The position numbers were made by a program, and so were the translations under genes. Source: Rheinheimera sp. (lineage in GTDB: Bacteria > Pseudomonadota > Gammaproteobacteria > Enterobacterales > Alteromonadaceae). From it: a stretch of DNA of 64,000 nt. Below the pieces are notes generated by a model, which did not search any database, had not been told where the DNA came from, and worked only from the letters and a program-made list of their open reading frames with translations. Shown piece after piece: positions 43,571 through 52,178 of the stretch; position 1 is the stretch's first letter; every line of letters begins with the position of its first letter. The stretch spans positions 187,857-251,856 of the forward strand of contig DMYW01000002.1 in NCBI GenBank assembly GCA_003482455.1, given 5' to 3'.

Positions 43571-45550
43571 TCAGTTCAGCCGGAATTGACCACTAAGTAG
43601 ATGCAGCTCGCCAGAGAGCTGCTGCAACTGTCGACTGGCCATGGCGGTTTGTTCTGCAGCAGCTGCGTTATGCCGCGCCGCATCATGAATTTCGGTAACG
43701 CTTTGGCTAATTTCTTCAGCCGCATGGGACTGCTGCAGCGTAGCCGCGGCAATTTGGGCGGCGAGTGCCGACACTTGGTGGATTTGCTGCACTGCCTGTG
43801 CCAGTTGCTGCATCGCACCTTCCGCATCGACCGCCGTGCTTGCTGCAAAATCAGCACTTTCCAGCATCAACACGGCAGTATCGCGAGTTTGCTGGCGCAG
43901 CCCGCCAATCATCTGCTCGATATCCTGGGTCGACTGCCGCGTTTTTTGGGCGAGTTTACGCACTTCATCGGCAACCACGGCAAAGCCACGACCTTGTTCA
44001 CCGGCACGCGCCGCTTCAATTGCGGCGTTGAGAGCCAGCAAGTTGGTTTGTTCGGCGATGGTGCGGATCACTTCGAGCACACTGCCAATCGCTTCACTTT
44101 GCTCGGCTAGCATCTGCACCTGCGTGGATGAATGCGTCACTTTGCTATTGAGTTGCTCTAATTGCTGCACGCTTTTTCCGACGACTTCACCAGCAGTGCC
44201 GGCGTTTTGTAAGGTGACTTGGCATAAATTAGACACCGCAGAGGCGCTGTCTGCCACGTCATGGATCGTCGCCGCCATTTCTTGCATCGCACAAGCGACT
44301 TGCTCAATGCTGTGTTGCTGTTGTTGCATCGACACATTGCCTTGCATACTGGCCGCACTGGTTTGCTCGGCGGTGCTGGCTAGTTGTTCAACAGCTTGCT
44401 GAATTTGCCGAACCATCAAGTACAAACGATTGCTCATTTTCAACATGGCACTATAAACCGACCGCCCGAGACTAGGCTGCTCGGTATGCTGCTGAATATG
44501 CCCTTCGGCAATGGTTTCACTAAGCAGCTGCATATCGCCTGGCTCACCACCGAGTGGCTTTAACACTTGCCGCGCGATCAGCAGCGCCACGACGACCACA
44601 CTGACCAGCGCGAGCAGCAAAACCATCCCAAGTTTCCAGCGCAATGCAGACACAGCGGCCATGGCTTCGGCTTCATCAATCTCCGAGATCACGGCCCAGT
44701 TCAGGCCAAACTGTTGGAAGGGCGCGTACGACGACAACACTGGATTGCCGTTGTAATCCATGATGATGGCGGTGTCACTTTGTCCCGCCAGCGCTTGCCG
44801 ACTGGCTTGCGTGTCTACACCGTGATTGGCCACGTCACCGGCAAAACTAGCGGCGACGCTGTGGGTTTGCGGCGCGAGGAAACTGTCGCTGCGCATGCGT
44901 AAATCGGCGCCAACTAAGTAACTTTCGCCCGTTTTTCCGCGTCCTTCACGGCCACTCATCACTTGGTTAATACGCTCAATCGATAGTTGCAACGCCAACA
45001 CAAATTTCAGTTGCTGCCCCTGGTACACGGGCAAACCGATAAAAGCAGCAGGCGCATCTTTGCTTGGCGCGTAGCGGCTAAAATCCTCGACCACAAATTG
45101 GCCAGTATCCATCACGCGGCGAAACAACCGTCCCAAGCCAGAGCTACTGTAAGGCCCGGCCAGCACGTTCGATTGATAGTCAGCTTCACGCGCCACTGTG
45201 TAGACCACTTCACCGTCTGGCGTGATCACAAACACGTCATAATATTGGTATTTTTCGGCGAAGGCCTTGAGATAGTCATTGCGGGTGGCGACTTGACTGG
45301 CTAGCGGCAACGCCGATTCATAATCAACAAATTGACTGAGCGTGATCTGCAGTAACTGCAAGTCCGCTTGGCGCTCGTGAAAATAATCGGTAAGGGCTTT
45401 GACTTTGGTTTGATTGATCGCTGACAACTGGTTAAAGGCTGCCGCTTTTAGCGCTGTGCTGGCTTGCCAGCTGCTGATCACGCCGAGCAATAGCAACGGT
45501 AACATCGCGACACAAAGAAAACTTACGAGTAATCGGGTACGCAATTTCAT
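43571..45550 (-). CDS. Methyl-accepting chemotaxis protein (dCACHE type)
   Basis: The protein has 659 residues. TM1 is at about 7-28, a large periplasmic double-Cache-like domain occupies 30-300 (IMDYNGNPVLSSYAPFQQFG, WAVISEID), TM2 is at 305-327, then a HAMP-like region and a signalling domain with the tip EAARAGEQGRGFAVVADEVR. It is a transmembrane chemoreceptor. AGGA precedes the ATG at 45550. It lies 152 bp from the neighbouring receptor, so the two may be independently transcribed. Confidence 0.95.
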   Translation of the reverse strand: MKLRTRLLVSFLCVAMLPLLLLGVISSWQASTALKAAAFNQLSAINQTKVKALTDYFHERQADLQLLQITLSQFVDYESALPLASQVATRNDYLKAFAEKYQYYDVFVITPDGEVVYTVAREADYQSNVLAGPYSSSGLGRLFRRVMDTGQFVVEDFSRYAPSKDAPAAFIGLPVYQGQQLKFVLALQLSIERINQVMSGREGRGKTGESYLVGADLRMRSDSFLAPQTHSVAASFAGDVANHGVDTQASRQALAGQSDTAIIMDYNGNPVLSSYAPFQQFGLNWAVISEIDEAEAMAAVSALRWKLGMVLLLALVSVVVVALLIARQVLKPLGGEPGDMQLLSETIAEGHIQQHTEQPSLGRSVYSAMLKMSNRLYLMVRQIQQAVEQLASTAEQTSAASMQGNVSMQQQQHSIEQVACAMQEMAATIHDVADSASAVSNLCQVTLQNAGTAGEVVGKSVQQLEQLNSKVTHSSTQVQMLAEQSEAIGSVLEVIRTIAEQTNLLALNAAIEAARAGEQGRGFAVVADEVRKLAQKTRQSTQDIEQMIGGLRQQTRDTAVLMLESADFAASTAVDAEGAMQQLAQAVQQIHQVSALAAQIAAATLQQSHAAEEISQSVTEIHDAARHNAAAAEQTAMASRQLQQLSGELHLLSGQFRLN

Positions 45551-45751
45551 GGGACCATCCTGTCCTTGTCATCATTTTGTTATATTAGGCACCTCGAATG
45601 TTCACATAAATAAAACATTCGTTGCCGATACTAACAAAACACCCCAGAATTCCCAGTGTATAAATGATGACAACATTTCGTTTGATTACTTTTTACCCAC
45701 AATTCCACAAAACGTAACCAAACGACAAATCACTAATGAATCGATAGTCGG

Positions 45752-46885
45752 TCAATCGAGACGTTTTTTGAAACGCATGGTCGCGATCAGCAAACCCAGC
45801 ACAAAAAACACCAACAAGGCAGCCATATCCGGCACTAAATCAGGCCACGAAGCGCCGCGTAAGATCACCGCTTTGCTTAATCGCACATAATGCGTTGCCG
45901 GTAAAATCTCTGCGATCCACTGCGCTGGTTTTGGCATGGCTTCAAACGGAAACATAAAGCCTGACAACAAAATCGATGGCAGCAGCACAAACACGGTCAT
46001 TTGCATGGCCTGCAGCTGCGACTGGGCGCGGGTAGAAATCAGTAAGCCCAAGGTCAAACTGGCCAGTACAAATAACAAGGTCGTCACCAGCAGTGCCAGC
46101 ACGTTTGCAGGTAGCGGCACACTAAACAGCAGATGGCCAAGCCCCAAAATAATGCCCATTTGGATAAAACCGACCAGCATATAAGGGACGATTTTGCCGA
46201 GCATCAGTTCAAGCGGCCGCACGGGTGTGTTGATCAAAAACTCCATATTGCCTTGTTCGCGCTCGCGCACGATGGCGGCGCTGGTAAACAAGATCATCGT
46301 CATGGTTAAAATCACCGCCACCAAGCCTGGGACTATGTTCACCGCGGTGCGACCTTCTGGGTTGAAATAACTGACCAGCTCAAATGACACAGGTGCCGGC
46401 ACCAGCATTGGCGGGCCTTTCAGCTGCACCGGAAACTGCCGCAACCCCTTGACCGCAGCACTGAGCATCGGATCGGAACCATCGGTGATCCAATGCCCCA
46501 GCGGCCGTTGTTGGGTTGGCTCGTTGCCATCAGGGTTGAACTGCCGATCGGCGAGGCGTCGTGTTAAATCCGGCGGCAAATACAGCACGGCCGCCACTTC
46601 ACCGCGAGTGATGGCTTGTTCGGCTTGCTCAATCGACGCATAACGGGCGCGCCATTGCACCACCTGACTGGCGGCGATGTCTTGGATTAAAGCAGCGCCT
46701 ACACTACTGCCACTGTCATCGACATAACCAGCCGGCACTTGCCGCACGTCGGTATTAATTGCATACCCAAACAATAACAGTTGCACCAAAGGGATCATCA
46801 CTATCATGGCGAAGGTAATGCGATCGCGTACCAGTTGTTTGAATTCTTTAACGGCGATCGCCGTGGTTCGGTCAAGGCTGAGCAT
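45752..46885 (-). CDS. ABC-2 type permease
   Basis: The protein has 377 residues. One N-terminal helix, a periplasmic loop with repeats typical of YhhJ/YbhS-like permeases, then five helices near the C-terminus. The family motif ending FLINTPVRPLELMLGKIVPY is visible. AGGAG precedes the ATG at 46885. It overlaps the ATPase gene by 14 bp. It is the only permease in the operon, unlike the E. coli ybhFSRG type. Confidence 0.9.
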   Translation of the reverse strand: MLSLDRTTAIAVKEFKQLVRDRITFAMIVMIPLVQLLLFGYAINTDVRQVPAGYVDDSGSSVGAALIQDIAASQVVQWRARYASIEQAEQAITRGEVAAVLYLPPDLTRRLADRQFNPDGNEPTQQRPLGHWITDGSDPMLSAAVKGLRQFPVQLKGPPMLVPAPVSFELVSYFNPEGRTAVNIVPGLVAVILTMTMILFTSAAIVREREQGNMEFLINTPVRPLELMLGKIVPYMLVGFIQMGIILGLGHLLFSVPLPANVLALLVTTLLFVLASLTLGLLISTRAQSQLQAMQMTVFVLLPSILLSGFMFPFEAMPKPAQWIAEILPATHYVRLSKAVILRGASWPDLVPDMAALLVFFVLGLLIATMRFKKRLD

Positions 46886-47807
46886 GGGCGGCTCCTGTGC
46901 ATGTGACAAACACATCTTCTAAATTGGCGCGCACTAAGCTGGCGCTGTGTGTGGCGGTTAACCAAGGCGCTAAGGCATGCATAGGATCTTGAACGCGCTT
47001 ATGCACCAACACCCGCAGCGTCACGCCAAGTTGCGCGGCGGAGATCACATCCGCAATAGCTAACAGCTGTGTGCGCAGCTGGCGTAATTCAGGCCCTTGG
47101 ATCTCCACCACATGCGCCGGCATCGCGGCCATCAGCTGTGCTGGCGAGCCTTGCGCCCGCATCCGGCCCTCATCCAAAATCACTAGGCCGTGACAGCGCT
47201 CGGCTTCATCCATGTAATGGGTTGACACCAAAATGGTGGTGCCAGCGTCGGACAAATCGAATAACCGTTCCCAAAATTCCCGGCGATTTTCCGGGTCCAC
47301 CGCCGACGTCGGCTCATCTAAAAACAACAAAGCCGGTTCATGCATAGTGGCGGCTGCCAGTGCTAAGCGTTGTTTTTGGCCGCCACTTAAACTGCCAGCT
47401 AACAAGGAAGCTCGATCCGATAAGTGGTACAAAGCCATCAGCTCGTCAATTCGCTGCGTGGCACGTTGGCGCGGCAGCTGATAAATTCGCGCCACAAATT
47501 GCAAGTTCTCCAGCAGGCTCAAGTTGTCGTACAAGGAAAACTTTTGTGTCATGTAACCGATGCGCTGGCGCAGCGGCTCGGCCTGCGCGGGTAAATCATA
47601 CCCAAGCACCTTGACCTGGCCGCGACTGGGCGTCAGCAAGCCGGTCAGCATCCGGATCGATGTAGATTTGCCGCAACCATTCGGGCCAAGAAAGCCGTAA
47701 ATCGCGCCTTTGGGGACCTGTAAATCCAAATCTTGCACCACCCAGCGATCGCCGAATTGGCGGCTCATACCGTGGGTGTCGATGACCAATTCGGCCGCCT
47801 CGTTCAT
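46872..47807 (-). CDS. ABC transporter ATP-binding protein
   Basis: The protein has 311 residues. Walker A GPNGCGKST at about 41-49, signature LSGGQ at 140-144, Walker B LLFLDEP at 160-166, and H-loop STHYMDEAE. It drives the adjacent ABC-2 permease, probably exporting a toxic compound. The start ATG (GGAG six bases upstream) overlaps the HlyD stop by four bases, so translation is coupled. Confidence 0.95.
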   Translation of the reverse strand: MNEAAELVIDTHGMSRQFGDRWVVQDLDLQVPKGAIYGFLGPNGCGKSTSIRMLTGLLTPSRGQVKVLGYDLPAQAEPLRQRIGYMTQKFSLYDNLSLLENLQFVARIYQLPRQRATQRIDELMALYHLSDRASLLAGSLSGGQKQRLALAAATMHEPALLFLDEPTSAVDPENRREFWERLFDLSDAGTTILVSTHYMDEAERCHGLVILDEGRMRAQGSPAQLMAAMPAHVVEIQGPELRQLRTQLLAIADVISAAQLGVTLRVLVHKRVQDPMHALAPWLTATHSASLVRANLEDVFVTCTGAAHAQP

Positions 47808-48748
47808 GGTTGACTCCATTGCACCGGCAAGCCAGAAGGCAACTGCTGTGCCGCGGCTGGCAGTGCAACTTCAACGAGTACCATCAGCTGCGCGCGGTCT
47901 TCTTGATTGAGCGCGTAATACGGTGTGAAGACAGGTTGCGCATGAATTTGCCTTAAAGTGCCAGGCACAGGGGCGCTGAGTTGGTCGGCATGCAGCTCAA
48001 TGGTTTGGCCGAGTTTGAGTTGCGACAGCATGGTGCTTGGCACATACAACCGTGCATAGGCGGTACCTTCGGCTTGCAGCACAGCCACCGGCGCACCCAG
48101 CGGTACACGTTCGCCTTGTTGATACGGCAAGTCATCAACCAGACCAGCTCGTGTCGCACGAATGGTCAGATCGGCCAAGCGTTTTTGCTCTTGCGCCAGT
48201 GCGGCTTGGGCGGCAGTGACAGCAGCTTCTGCTTGTCGAATTTGTTCGCTGCGATTGCCGTTGGTTAATTCCGCCAGCTGCTGGCTAGCATCTTCAACAG
48301 CAGCGGCGGCAGCGTCACTGGCAGCTTTCGCTTGGTCAAGACTGGCTTGTGCTAGCAGGTTTTGCGCTTTTAAGCGCACCGCGCGTTGGTATTGTTGCTT
48401 AGCATCGCGTGCCCGCGCTTTGGCGCTGTCAAGTCTGGCACTGGCGGCGGCGCGTTGTTCACTGCGCGCGCCATGTTGCAATAACTCAAGTGCGGCGCTA
48501 CGTTGCTGTAATTCAGCAGTCGCTTGCGCCACGCGTTGTTGTTGCATGGTATCGTCTAACTGCACCAACACATCGCCGACTTGCACCGTTTGCCCTTTAT
48601 TGACCGCCACGTCGCGGATCATTTCATTGGCGGTGGCCGTCAGTAGCAGCCGATCATGCTGCACTTGTCCATAAATCATGTGGCCTTCGTCACATGCGCT
48701 GAGCAATAGGCTTAACAACGCACAGCCGATGGCAGTGGAAACTTTCAT
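47804..48748 (-). CDS. HlyD-family membrane fusion protein (lipoprotein)
   Basis: The protein has 314 residues. Lipobox LLSACDEG, then the lipoyl-like domain split around a long helical hairpin (VAQATAELQQRSAALELL, KAASDAAAAAVEDASQQL), and a beta-barrel. It links the inner-membrane pump to the outer membrane. AAGGAG precedes the ATG at 48748, three bp after the TetR gene. Confidence 0.92.
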   Translation of the reverse strand: MKVSTAIGCALLSLLLSACDEGHMIYGQVQHDRLLLTATANEMIRDVAVNKGQTVQVGDVLVQLDDTMQQQRVAQATAELQQRSAALELLQHGARSEQRAAASARLDSAKARARDAKQQYQRAVRLKAQNLLAQASLDQAKAASDAAAAAVEDASQQLAELTNGNRSEQIRQAEAAVTAAQAALAQEQKRLADLTIRATRAGLVDDLPYQQGERVPLGAPVAVLQAEGTAYARLYVPSTMLSQLKLGQTIELHADQLSAPVPGTLRQIHAQPVFTPYYALNQEDRAQLMVLVEVALPAAAQQLPSGLPVQWSQP

Positions 48749-48751
48749 GGG

Positions 48752-49393
48752 TTACTCCTTGCGGGCAAAGATGCCTTGGTGCAATAAACGACCATGCTGT
48801 TGGGCAAGCCGTTGCAATGATTCTGGATTGAGTTGCAACTGCAACTGTTCAAGCACCATTTTTGGTGCCAAAAAGGGGAAAATCGCTAGGCTCATAACAG
48901 CCAGCCGTCCAGCGTTGATGTCGACGTCTTCTTGCAGCACATCGGGTTGACCTAACACTTGTTGCATCAACGGCAAGGCGTATTGGGCAAACTGGCTAAA
49001 CACAGGCGCGAGCAGTTGATATTCCACCGATGCGGGGTCCCACAAACTGCGCACCAGCAATTTCGGCAGATCTGGATTGGGTTGCATCACCTGGTAATAC
49101 AAATGAATTAATGCCGCGGGGTCTGGCTTGCCACTGAGCTTGGCTTGCTCTAGCGAGCGCAAAAACGGTGATAGCGTTTCCACAATCATGGCTTCAAACA
49201 GGCCCGCTTTGTCCAAAAAGTAGTAACGGATCAAACTAGCATTGACGCCGGCTTTGGCGGCGATTTGCCGCGTCGACACCATGGCGTACGGCCTTGCAGT
49301 GAACAGTGCCAGCGCTGCCGCTAATAGCTGCGCGCGTTTATCATCCGCCGCTGTGTTGTTGCTGGATTTTGGTCGACCTGGACTTGCCGCCAT
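48752..49393 (-). CDS. TetR-family transcriptional regulator
   Basis: The protein has 213 residues. The HTH is at about residues 25-65 (MVSTRQIAAKAGVNASLIRY); the C-terminal half is the ligand-binding domain. It heads the operon with the HlyD/ABC genes, as in the CecR-type efflux arrangement, and probably represses it. GAGG precedes the ATG at 49393. Confidence 0.92.
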   Translation of the reverse strand: MAASPGRPKSSNNTAADDKRAQLLAAALALFTARPYAMVSTRQIAAKAGVNASLIRYYFLDKAGLFEAMIVETLSPFLRSLEQAKLSGKPDPAALIHLYYQVMQPNPDLPKLLVRSLWDPASVEYQLLAPVFSQFAQYALPLMQQVLGQPDVLQEDVDINAGRLAVMSLAIFPFLAPKMVLEQLQLQLNPESLQRLAQQHGRLLHQGIFARKE

Positions 49394-49501
49394 CGTAGGC
49401 CTCGCTCGGAAAGTAAATTCATCAACTGATGAATAGAGTAGACCGCCACACCGAGAGCTCCTATTGATTTAATTCAACGTTCAAGCAGAAAGTGATGAAT
49501 A

Positions 49502-49528
49502 TTGCAGCGACATAAATTCTGCTACACT
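49502..49528 (+). promoter_or_regulatory. Predicted promoter of arfA
   Basis: TTGCAG (49502-49507) and TACACT (49523-49528) with a TG extension before the -10; the spacer of 15 bases is short. A GC-rich hairpin follows in the presumed leader (GCTGCCGG 49541-49548, CCGGCGGC 49558-49565). Confidence 0.45.
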
Positions 49529-49594
49529 GCGCCGCGCACTGCTGCCGGCGTGGATGTCCGGCGGCCGACGTGTGTGAACTTATTGGAGTTTAAG

Positions 49595-49786
49595 ATGGCA
49601 AAATCAGCCAAACGGTCGGGCGTCACCGACCACCAACGCGGCGAGATCCGCGATAATGCCTACGCCGCATTGGTAACCAGCGTGATCTTTCGCAGTCGCA
49701 GCGAAAGACCGAAAAAGGGCAAAGGCTCCTACAACCGCAAAGGGCAGAGGTTCGATAACGACTCTGCCCTTTCTGTTTGTGCGTGA
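49595..49786 (+). CDS. arfA: Alternative ribosome-rescue factor A
   Basis: The protein has 63 residues. The ArfA core is visible: DHQRGEIRDNAYAALVTS and, near the C-terminus, KGKGSYNRKGQ. ArfA rescues ribosomes stalled on non-stop mRNA by recruiting RF2. In E. coli its own mRNA is cut or terminated within a C-terminal hairpin, so full synthesis depends on tmRNA failing. Here, codons 49-60 form an 11-bp hairpin (see 49739), matching that design; the KGKGSYNRKG core lies before it. GGAG lies six bases before the ATG at 49595. Confidence 0.9.
   Translation: MAKSAKRSGVTDHQRGEIRDNAYAALVTSVIFRSRSERPKKGKGSYNRKGQRFDNDSALSVCA
49739..49772 (+). terminator. Hairpin inside the 3' end of arfA
   Basis: AAAGGGCAGAG (49739-49749) pairs perfectly with CTCTGCCCTTT (49762-49772); inner GTT/AAC pairs with loop CGAT extend it. 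It is followed by a T-rich tail (CTGTTTGT). The stem lies wholly within the coding region and could act as an intrinsic terminator or an RNase III site, producing non-stop arfA mRNA. Confidence 0.85.
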
Positions 49787-49871
49787 GAAAGCCAGTTCTA
49801 CCGCAAATTTCACTAGCCCCCGTTGTAAATCCGCCGCTGTATCGCCACACTGACCGTCTTCATCTACTGCA

Positions 49872-50741
49872 ATGCTTACTGCGCCAATGACTACAGCTGC
49901 TCACCATCCGTATTTTCAAATTCAGCCAGTGCTACTCAGTCTGCATGACAAAACGCCGTTGATTGCCTGCGCGGCAGCGGAACTGCAGTGGCAAATCAGT
50001 GCCGATGAAGGCTTTGACACCGATAGTTTGGGCACCTTTAGCCGCGATATTCCGCGCTTAGCGACACAGCAACAAACGGCTTTGCACAAAGCCAAATTAG
50101 CCTGTCAGCGCAATCAAGTCAGGTTTGGTTTAGGCAGTGAGGGCAGCGTGCAACTGGACCCACAGACGGGGTTACTGCCGATCGGCGTCGAGATGGTGGT
50201 GTTTTATGATGCACAGCTAGATCTGGCCGTCACCGGCATAGCCCAAGGGCCAAGCCCGCTGCAGCGCTGGGTACTGCGTGACGAAACGGCCTTGCAACAG
50301 CGGATCGCCACATTGCAGCTGCCAGCGCAGCAGTATGTGTTATTTGCGGGAGAATTGACCGATGGTAGCCACACGGCGCCCGTGGCCAAAGGCATCGCCA
50401 GTGTGCAGCAGTTGCAGGACTTGTGCGCGCCGCTGTGGCCAAACGGTGCCGTGACCTTAGAAACCGATTATCGAGCCCATGCCTGCCCAGCTCGCCGCCC
50501 GCTGATCGAAGCGGCCGCCCGCGATTTAATCAGCCGATTGCAAAGCCAATGCCCGCAGTGTCAGGCCGTGGATTTTAGCATCCGCCAGAAAAAGAGCGGT
50601 CTGCCGTGTGCCGCTTGTCACGCACCAACGCCACAGGTTAAGGCGTGGGTTCGTCAGTGCCAGGCGTGTGGTTTTGCGCAGGATGAACCGGTGGCGACGT
50701 CGATGGCCGATCCGCAGTATTGCCCATTTTGTAATCCGTAA
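49872..50741 (+). CDS. DUF6671-family protein with zinc-ribbon-like C-terminus
   Basis: The protein has 289 residues without signal peptide. The N-terminal part (KTPLIACAAAELQWQISADE, ETDYRAHACPARRPLIEAAA) fits the DUF6671 family. Four CxxC pairs follow at the end (CPQC, CAAC, CQAC, CPFC), indicating a double zinc ribbon. Function unknown. Its 3' 104 bp overlap the end of the convergent diguanylate cyclase gene. The start at 49872 lacks a clear ribosome site. Confidence 0.8.
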   Translation: MLTAPMTTAAHHPYFQIQPVLLSLHDKTPLIACAAAELQWQISADEGFDTDSLGTFSRDIPRLATQQQTALHKAKLACQRNQVRFGLGSEGSVQLDPQTGLLPIGVEMVVFYDAQLDLAVTGIAQGPSPLQRWVLRDETALQQRIATLQLPAQQYVLFAGELTDGSHTAPVAKGIASVQQLQDLCAPLWPNGAVTLETDYRAHACPARRPLIEAAARDLISRLQSQCPQCQAVDFSIRQKKSGLPCAACHAPTPQVKAWVRQCQACGFAQDEPVATSMADPQYCPFCNP

Positions 50742-52176
50742 GCACGCTGGAAACATCACGAGCGCGCACCAACTGGTTACGCCCTTGATGTTTAGCACGA
50801 TACAAAGCTTCATCGGCCAATTGAAACAAATGGCGCGGCTGTATCCCTTGTGGCGGCACCACACACAAACAGCCAATGCTGACAGTGCCATAGGTTTTGA
50901 TGTCGGCAAACTCCAGCGGCAACGCAGCAAATTCCGTTAAAAACTGCGACAAACGCGTTTCAATCACCGCCGAAGGCACTCCGCTGCTGACCAACACAAA
51001 CTCTTCACCGCCAAAGCGAAATAACATGTCGTATGGACGGGTGAAAAACTTTTGCAGCAACGCAGAGAATTGCTGCAAACAATGATCGCCAAACACGTGG
51101 CCATACTGGTCATTGATTTGTTTAAAGTGATCTAAGTCGAGCATGGCGACGGTCAGCGGCAACTGTTGCCGCTGACACAACGCTAATACGGCAGGGAGTT
51201 GTTCGTCTAAATAATGTCTGTTGTACAATCCGGTAAGTCGGTCGCGAATGCTTTGCTCTTCCAGCAGCGCATTGGCGTGCACCAATTGCGAATTCAGCAA
51301 GCGTACTTTGCGAAATGCGACAGCTGCAAGGCCACCCGCCAACACAAACAACACCGACAGTTGGATCGCCAATCGATAGTCCTGTGCAGCATCAACCTGC
51401 ACGCGGATCCATTTGTCCATGATTTGCTGATGCTGCACTGGGCTGATGTGATTCAGCGCCGTGGTCATAATTTGATTCAGTTCAGGTTCGTCAATCCGCG
51501 TCGCCACGCTAATCACCGTATCGTCACCCAATTGACCAGCGATTTTTAAATTGGCCATTTTGTACTTTTGCATCAACATGGTCAGACTGCCCATGTTGCC
51601 CAGCAAGCCATACAAATCGCCATTTTCGACCTGCAAAAAGCCCTCCTCGTACGTTTGCACTTGCACAAACTTCACTTGCGGAAACCGAACTTTGAATTCA
51701 TCTAAAAAGCCAACGCCGGCGCGAATACCAATGCTTTTGCCGTTGAGCTGACTTAGATCGTCTATACGAGGTTTGTTGCTAGTGGTGGCGATGGCGCTAG
51801 GCACCGTCAAGTAGCTGGGCGTAAACAAAAAATCATCGCGACGACTTGGTACATCCATTGCCATTAACAGCATATCGCAGCGCCGTTCTTGCGCCGCTTT
51901 TAACGATTCCGGCCAGCTGTCGGTGTTCAGCCGTTCTAATGGCACTGGCAACAAACTGCGAAACAACTCGGCGTAATCGGCGGACATGCCGGTGTGCTGA
52001 CCGTTGTAAGTCATACCTTCAAACGGTAACCAACTGGGATCAATACAAAAAATCAGCCGCTGTTTTTTTTCAAGGTAAGCCTGTTGGCTGCGGGAAAGTT
52101 GCAGTGCATCTTGGTCAGCCGCTCGGACCGACGCCAACAGACCGCATAACAAGATGCAGCTGAGAAGTAACTTCAT
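50638..52176 (-). CDS. Diguanylate cyclase with periplasmic binding-protein sensor
   Basis: The protein has 512 residues. Signal peptide; residues about 40-262 an SBP family-3-like sensor (DPSWLPFEGMTYNGQHTGMS); transmembrane helix at 268-288; GGDEF domain at 309-475 with GGEEF at 389-393 and an I-site RxxD (RPYD) at 380-383, so it should make c-di-GMP with product inhibition. AGGA lies eight bases before the ATG at 52176. The preceding binding-protein gene ends only two bases upstream, so the two form an operon and may share a ligand. Its 3' end overlaps the DUF6671 gene. Confidence 0.95.
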   Translation of the reverse strand: MKLLLSCILLCGLLASVRAADQDALQLSRSQQAYLEKKQRLIFCIDPSWLPFEGMTYNGQHTGMSADYAELFRSLLPVPLERLNTDSWPESLKAAQERRCDMLLMAMDVPSRRDDFLFTPSYLTVPSAIATTSNKPRIDDLSQLNGKSIGIRAGVGFLDEFKVRFPQVKFVQVQTYEEGFLQVENGDLYGLLGNMGSLTMLMQKYKMANLKIAGQLGDDTVISVATRIDEPELNQIMTTALNHISPVQHQQIMDKWIRVQVDAAQDYRLAIQLSVLFVLAGGLAAVAFRKVRLLNSQLVHANALLEEQSIRDRLTGLYNRHYLDEQLPAVLALCQRQQLPLTVAMLDLDHFKQINDQYGHVFGDHCLQQFSALLQKFFTRPYDMLFRFGGEEFVLVSSGVPSAVIETRLSQFLTEFAALPLEFADIKTYGTVSIGCLCVVPPQGIQPRHLFQLADEALYRAKHQGRNQLVRARDVSSVLTDYKMGNTADRPSTSPPVHPAQNHTPGTDEPTP

Positions 52177-52178
52177 AG

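Noticed and set aside
43836..44402. 188-codon plus-strand frame opposite the chemoreceptor
   Set aside because: Opposite-strand shadow of the conserved signalling domain, rich in Cys and Ser without domain character.
45551..45751. Possible second permease of the ABC operon
   Set aside because: Only 201 bp lie between the permease stop and the chemoreceptor, with no coding frame; the operon has one permease gene.
48162..48674. 170-codon plus-strand frame opposite HlyD
   Set aside because: Antisense shadow of Gln/Ala-rich coiled-coil codons, with abundant Cys.
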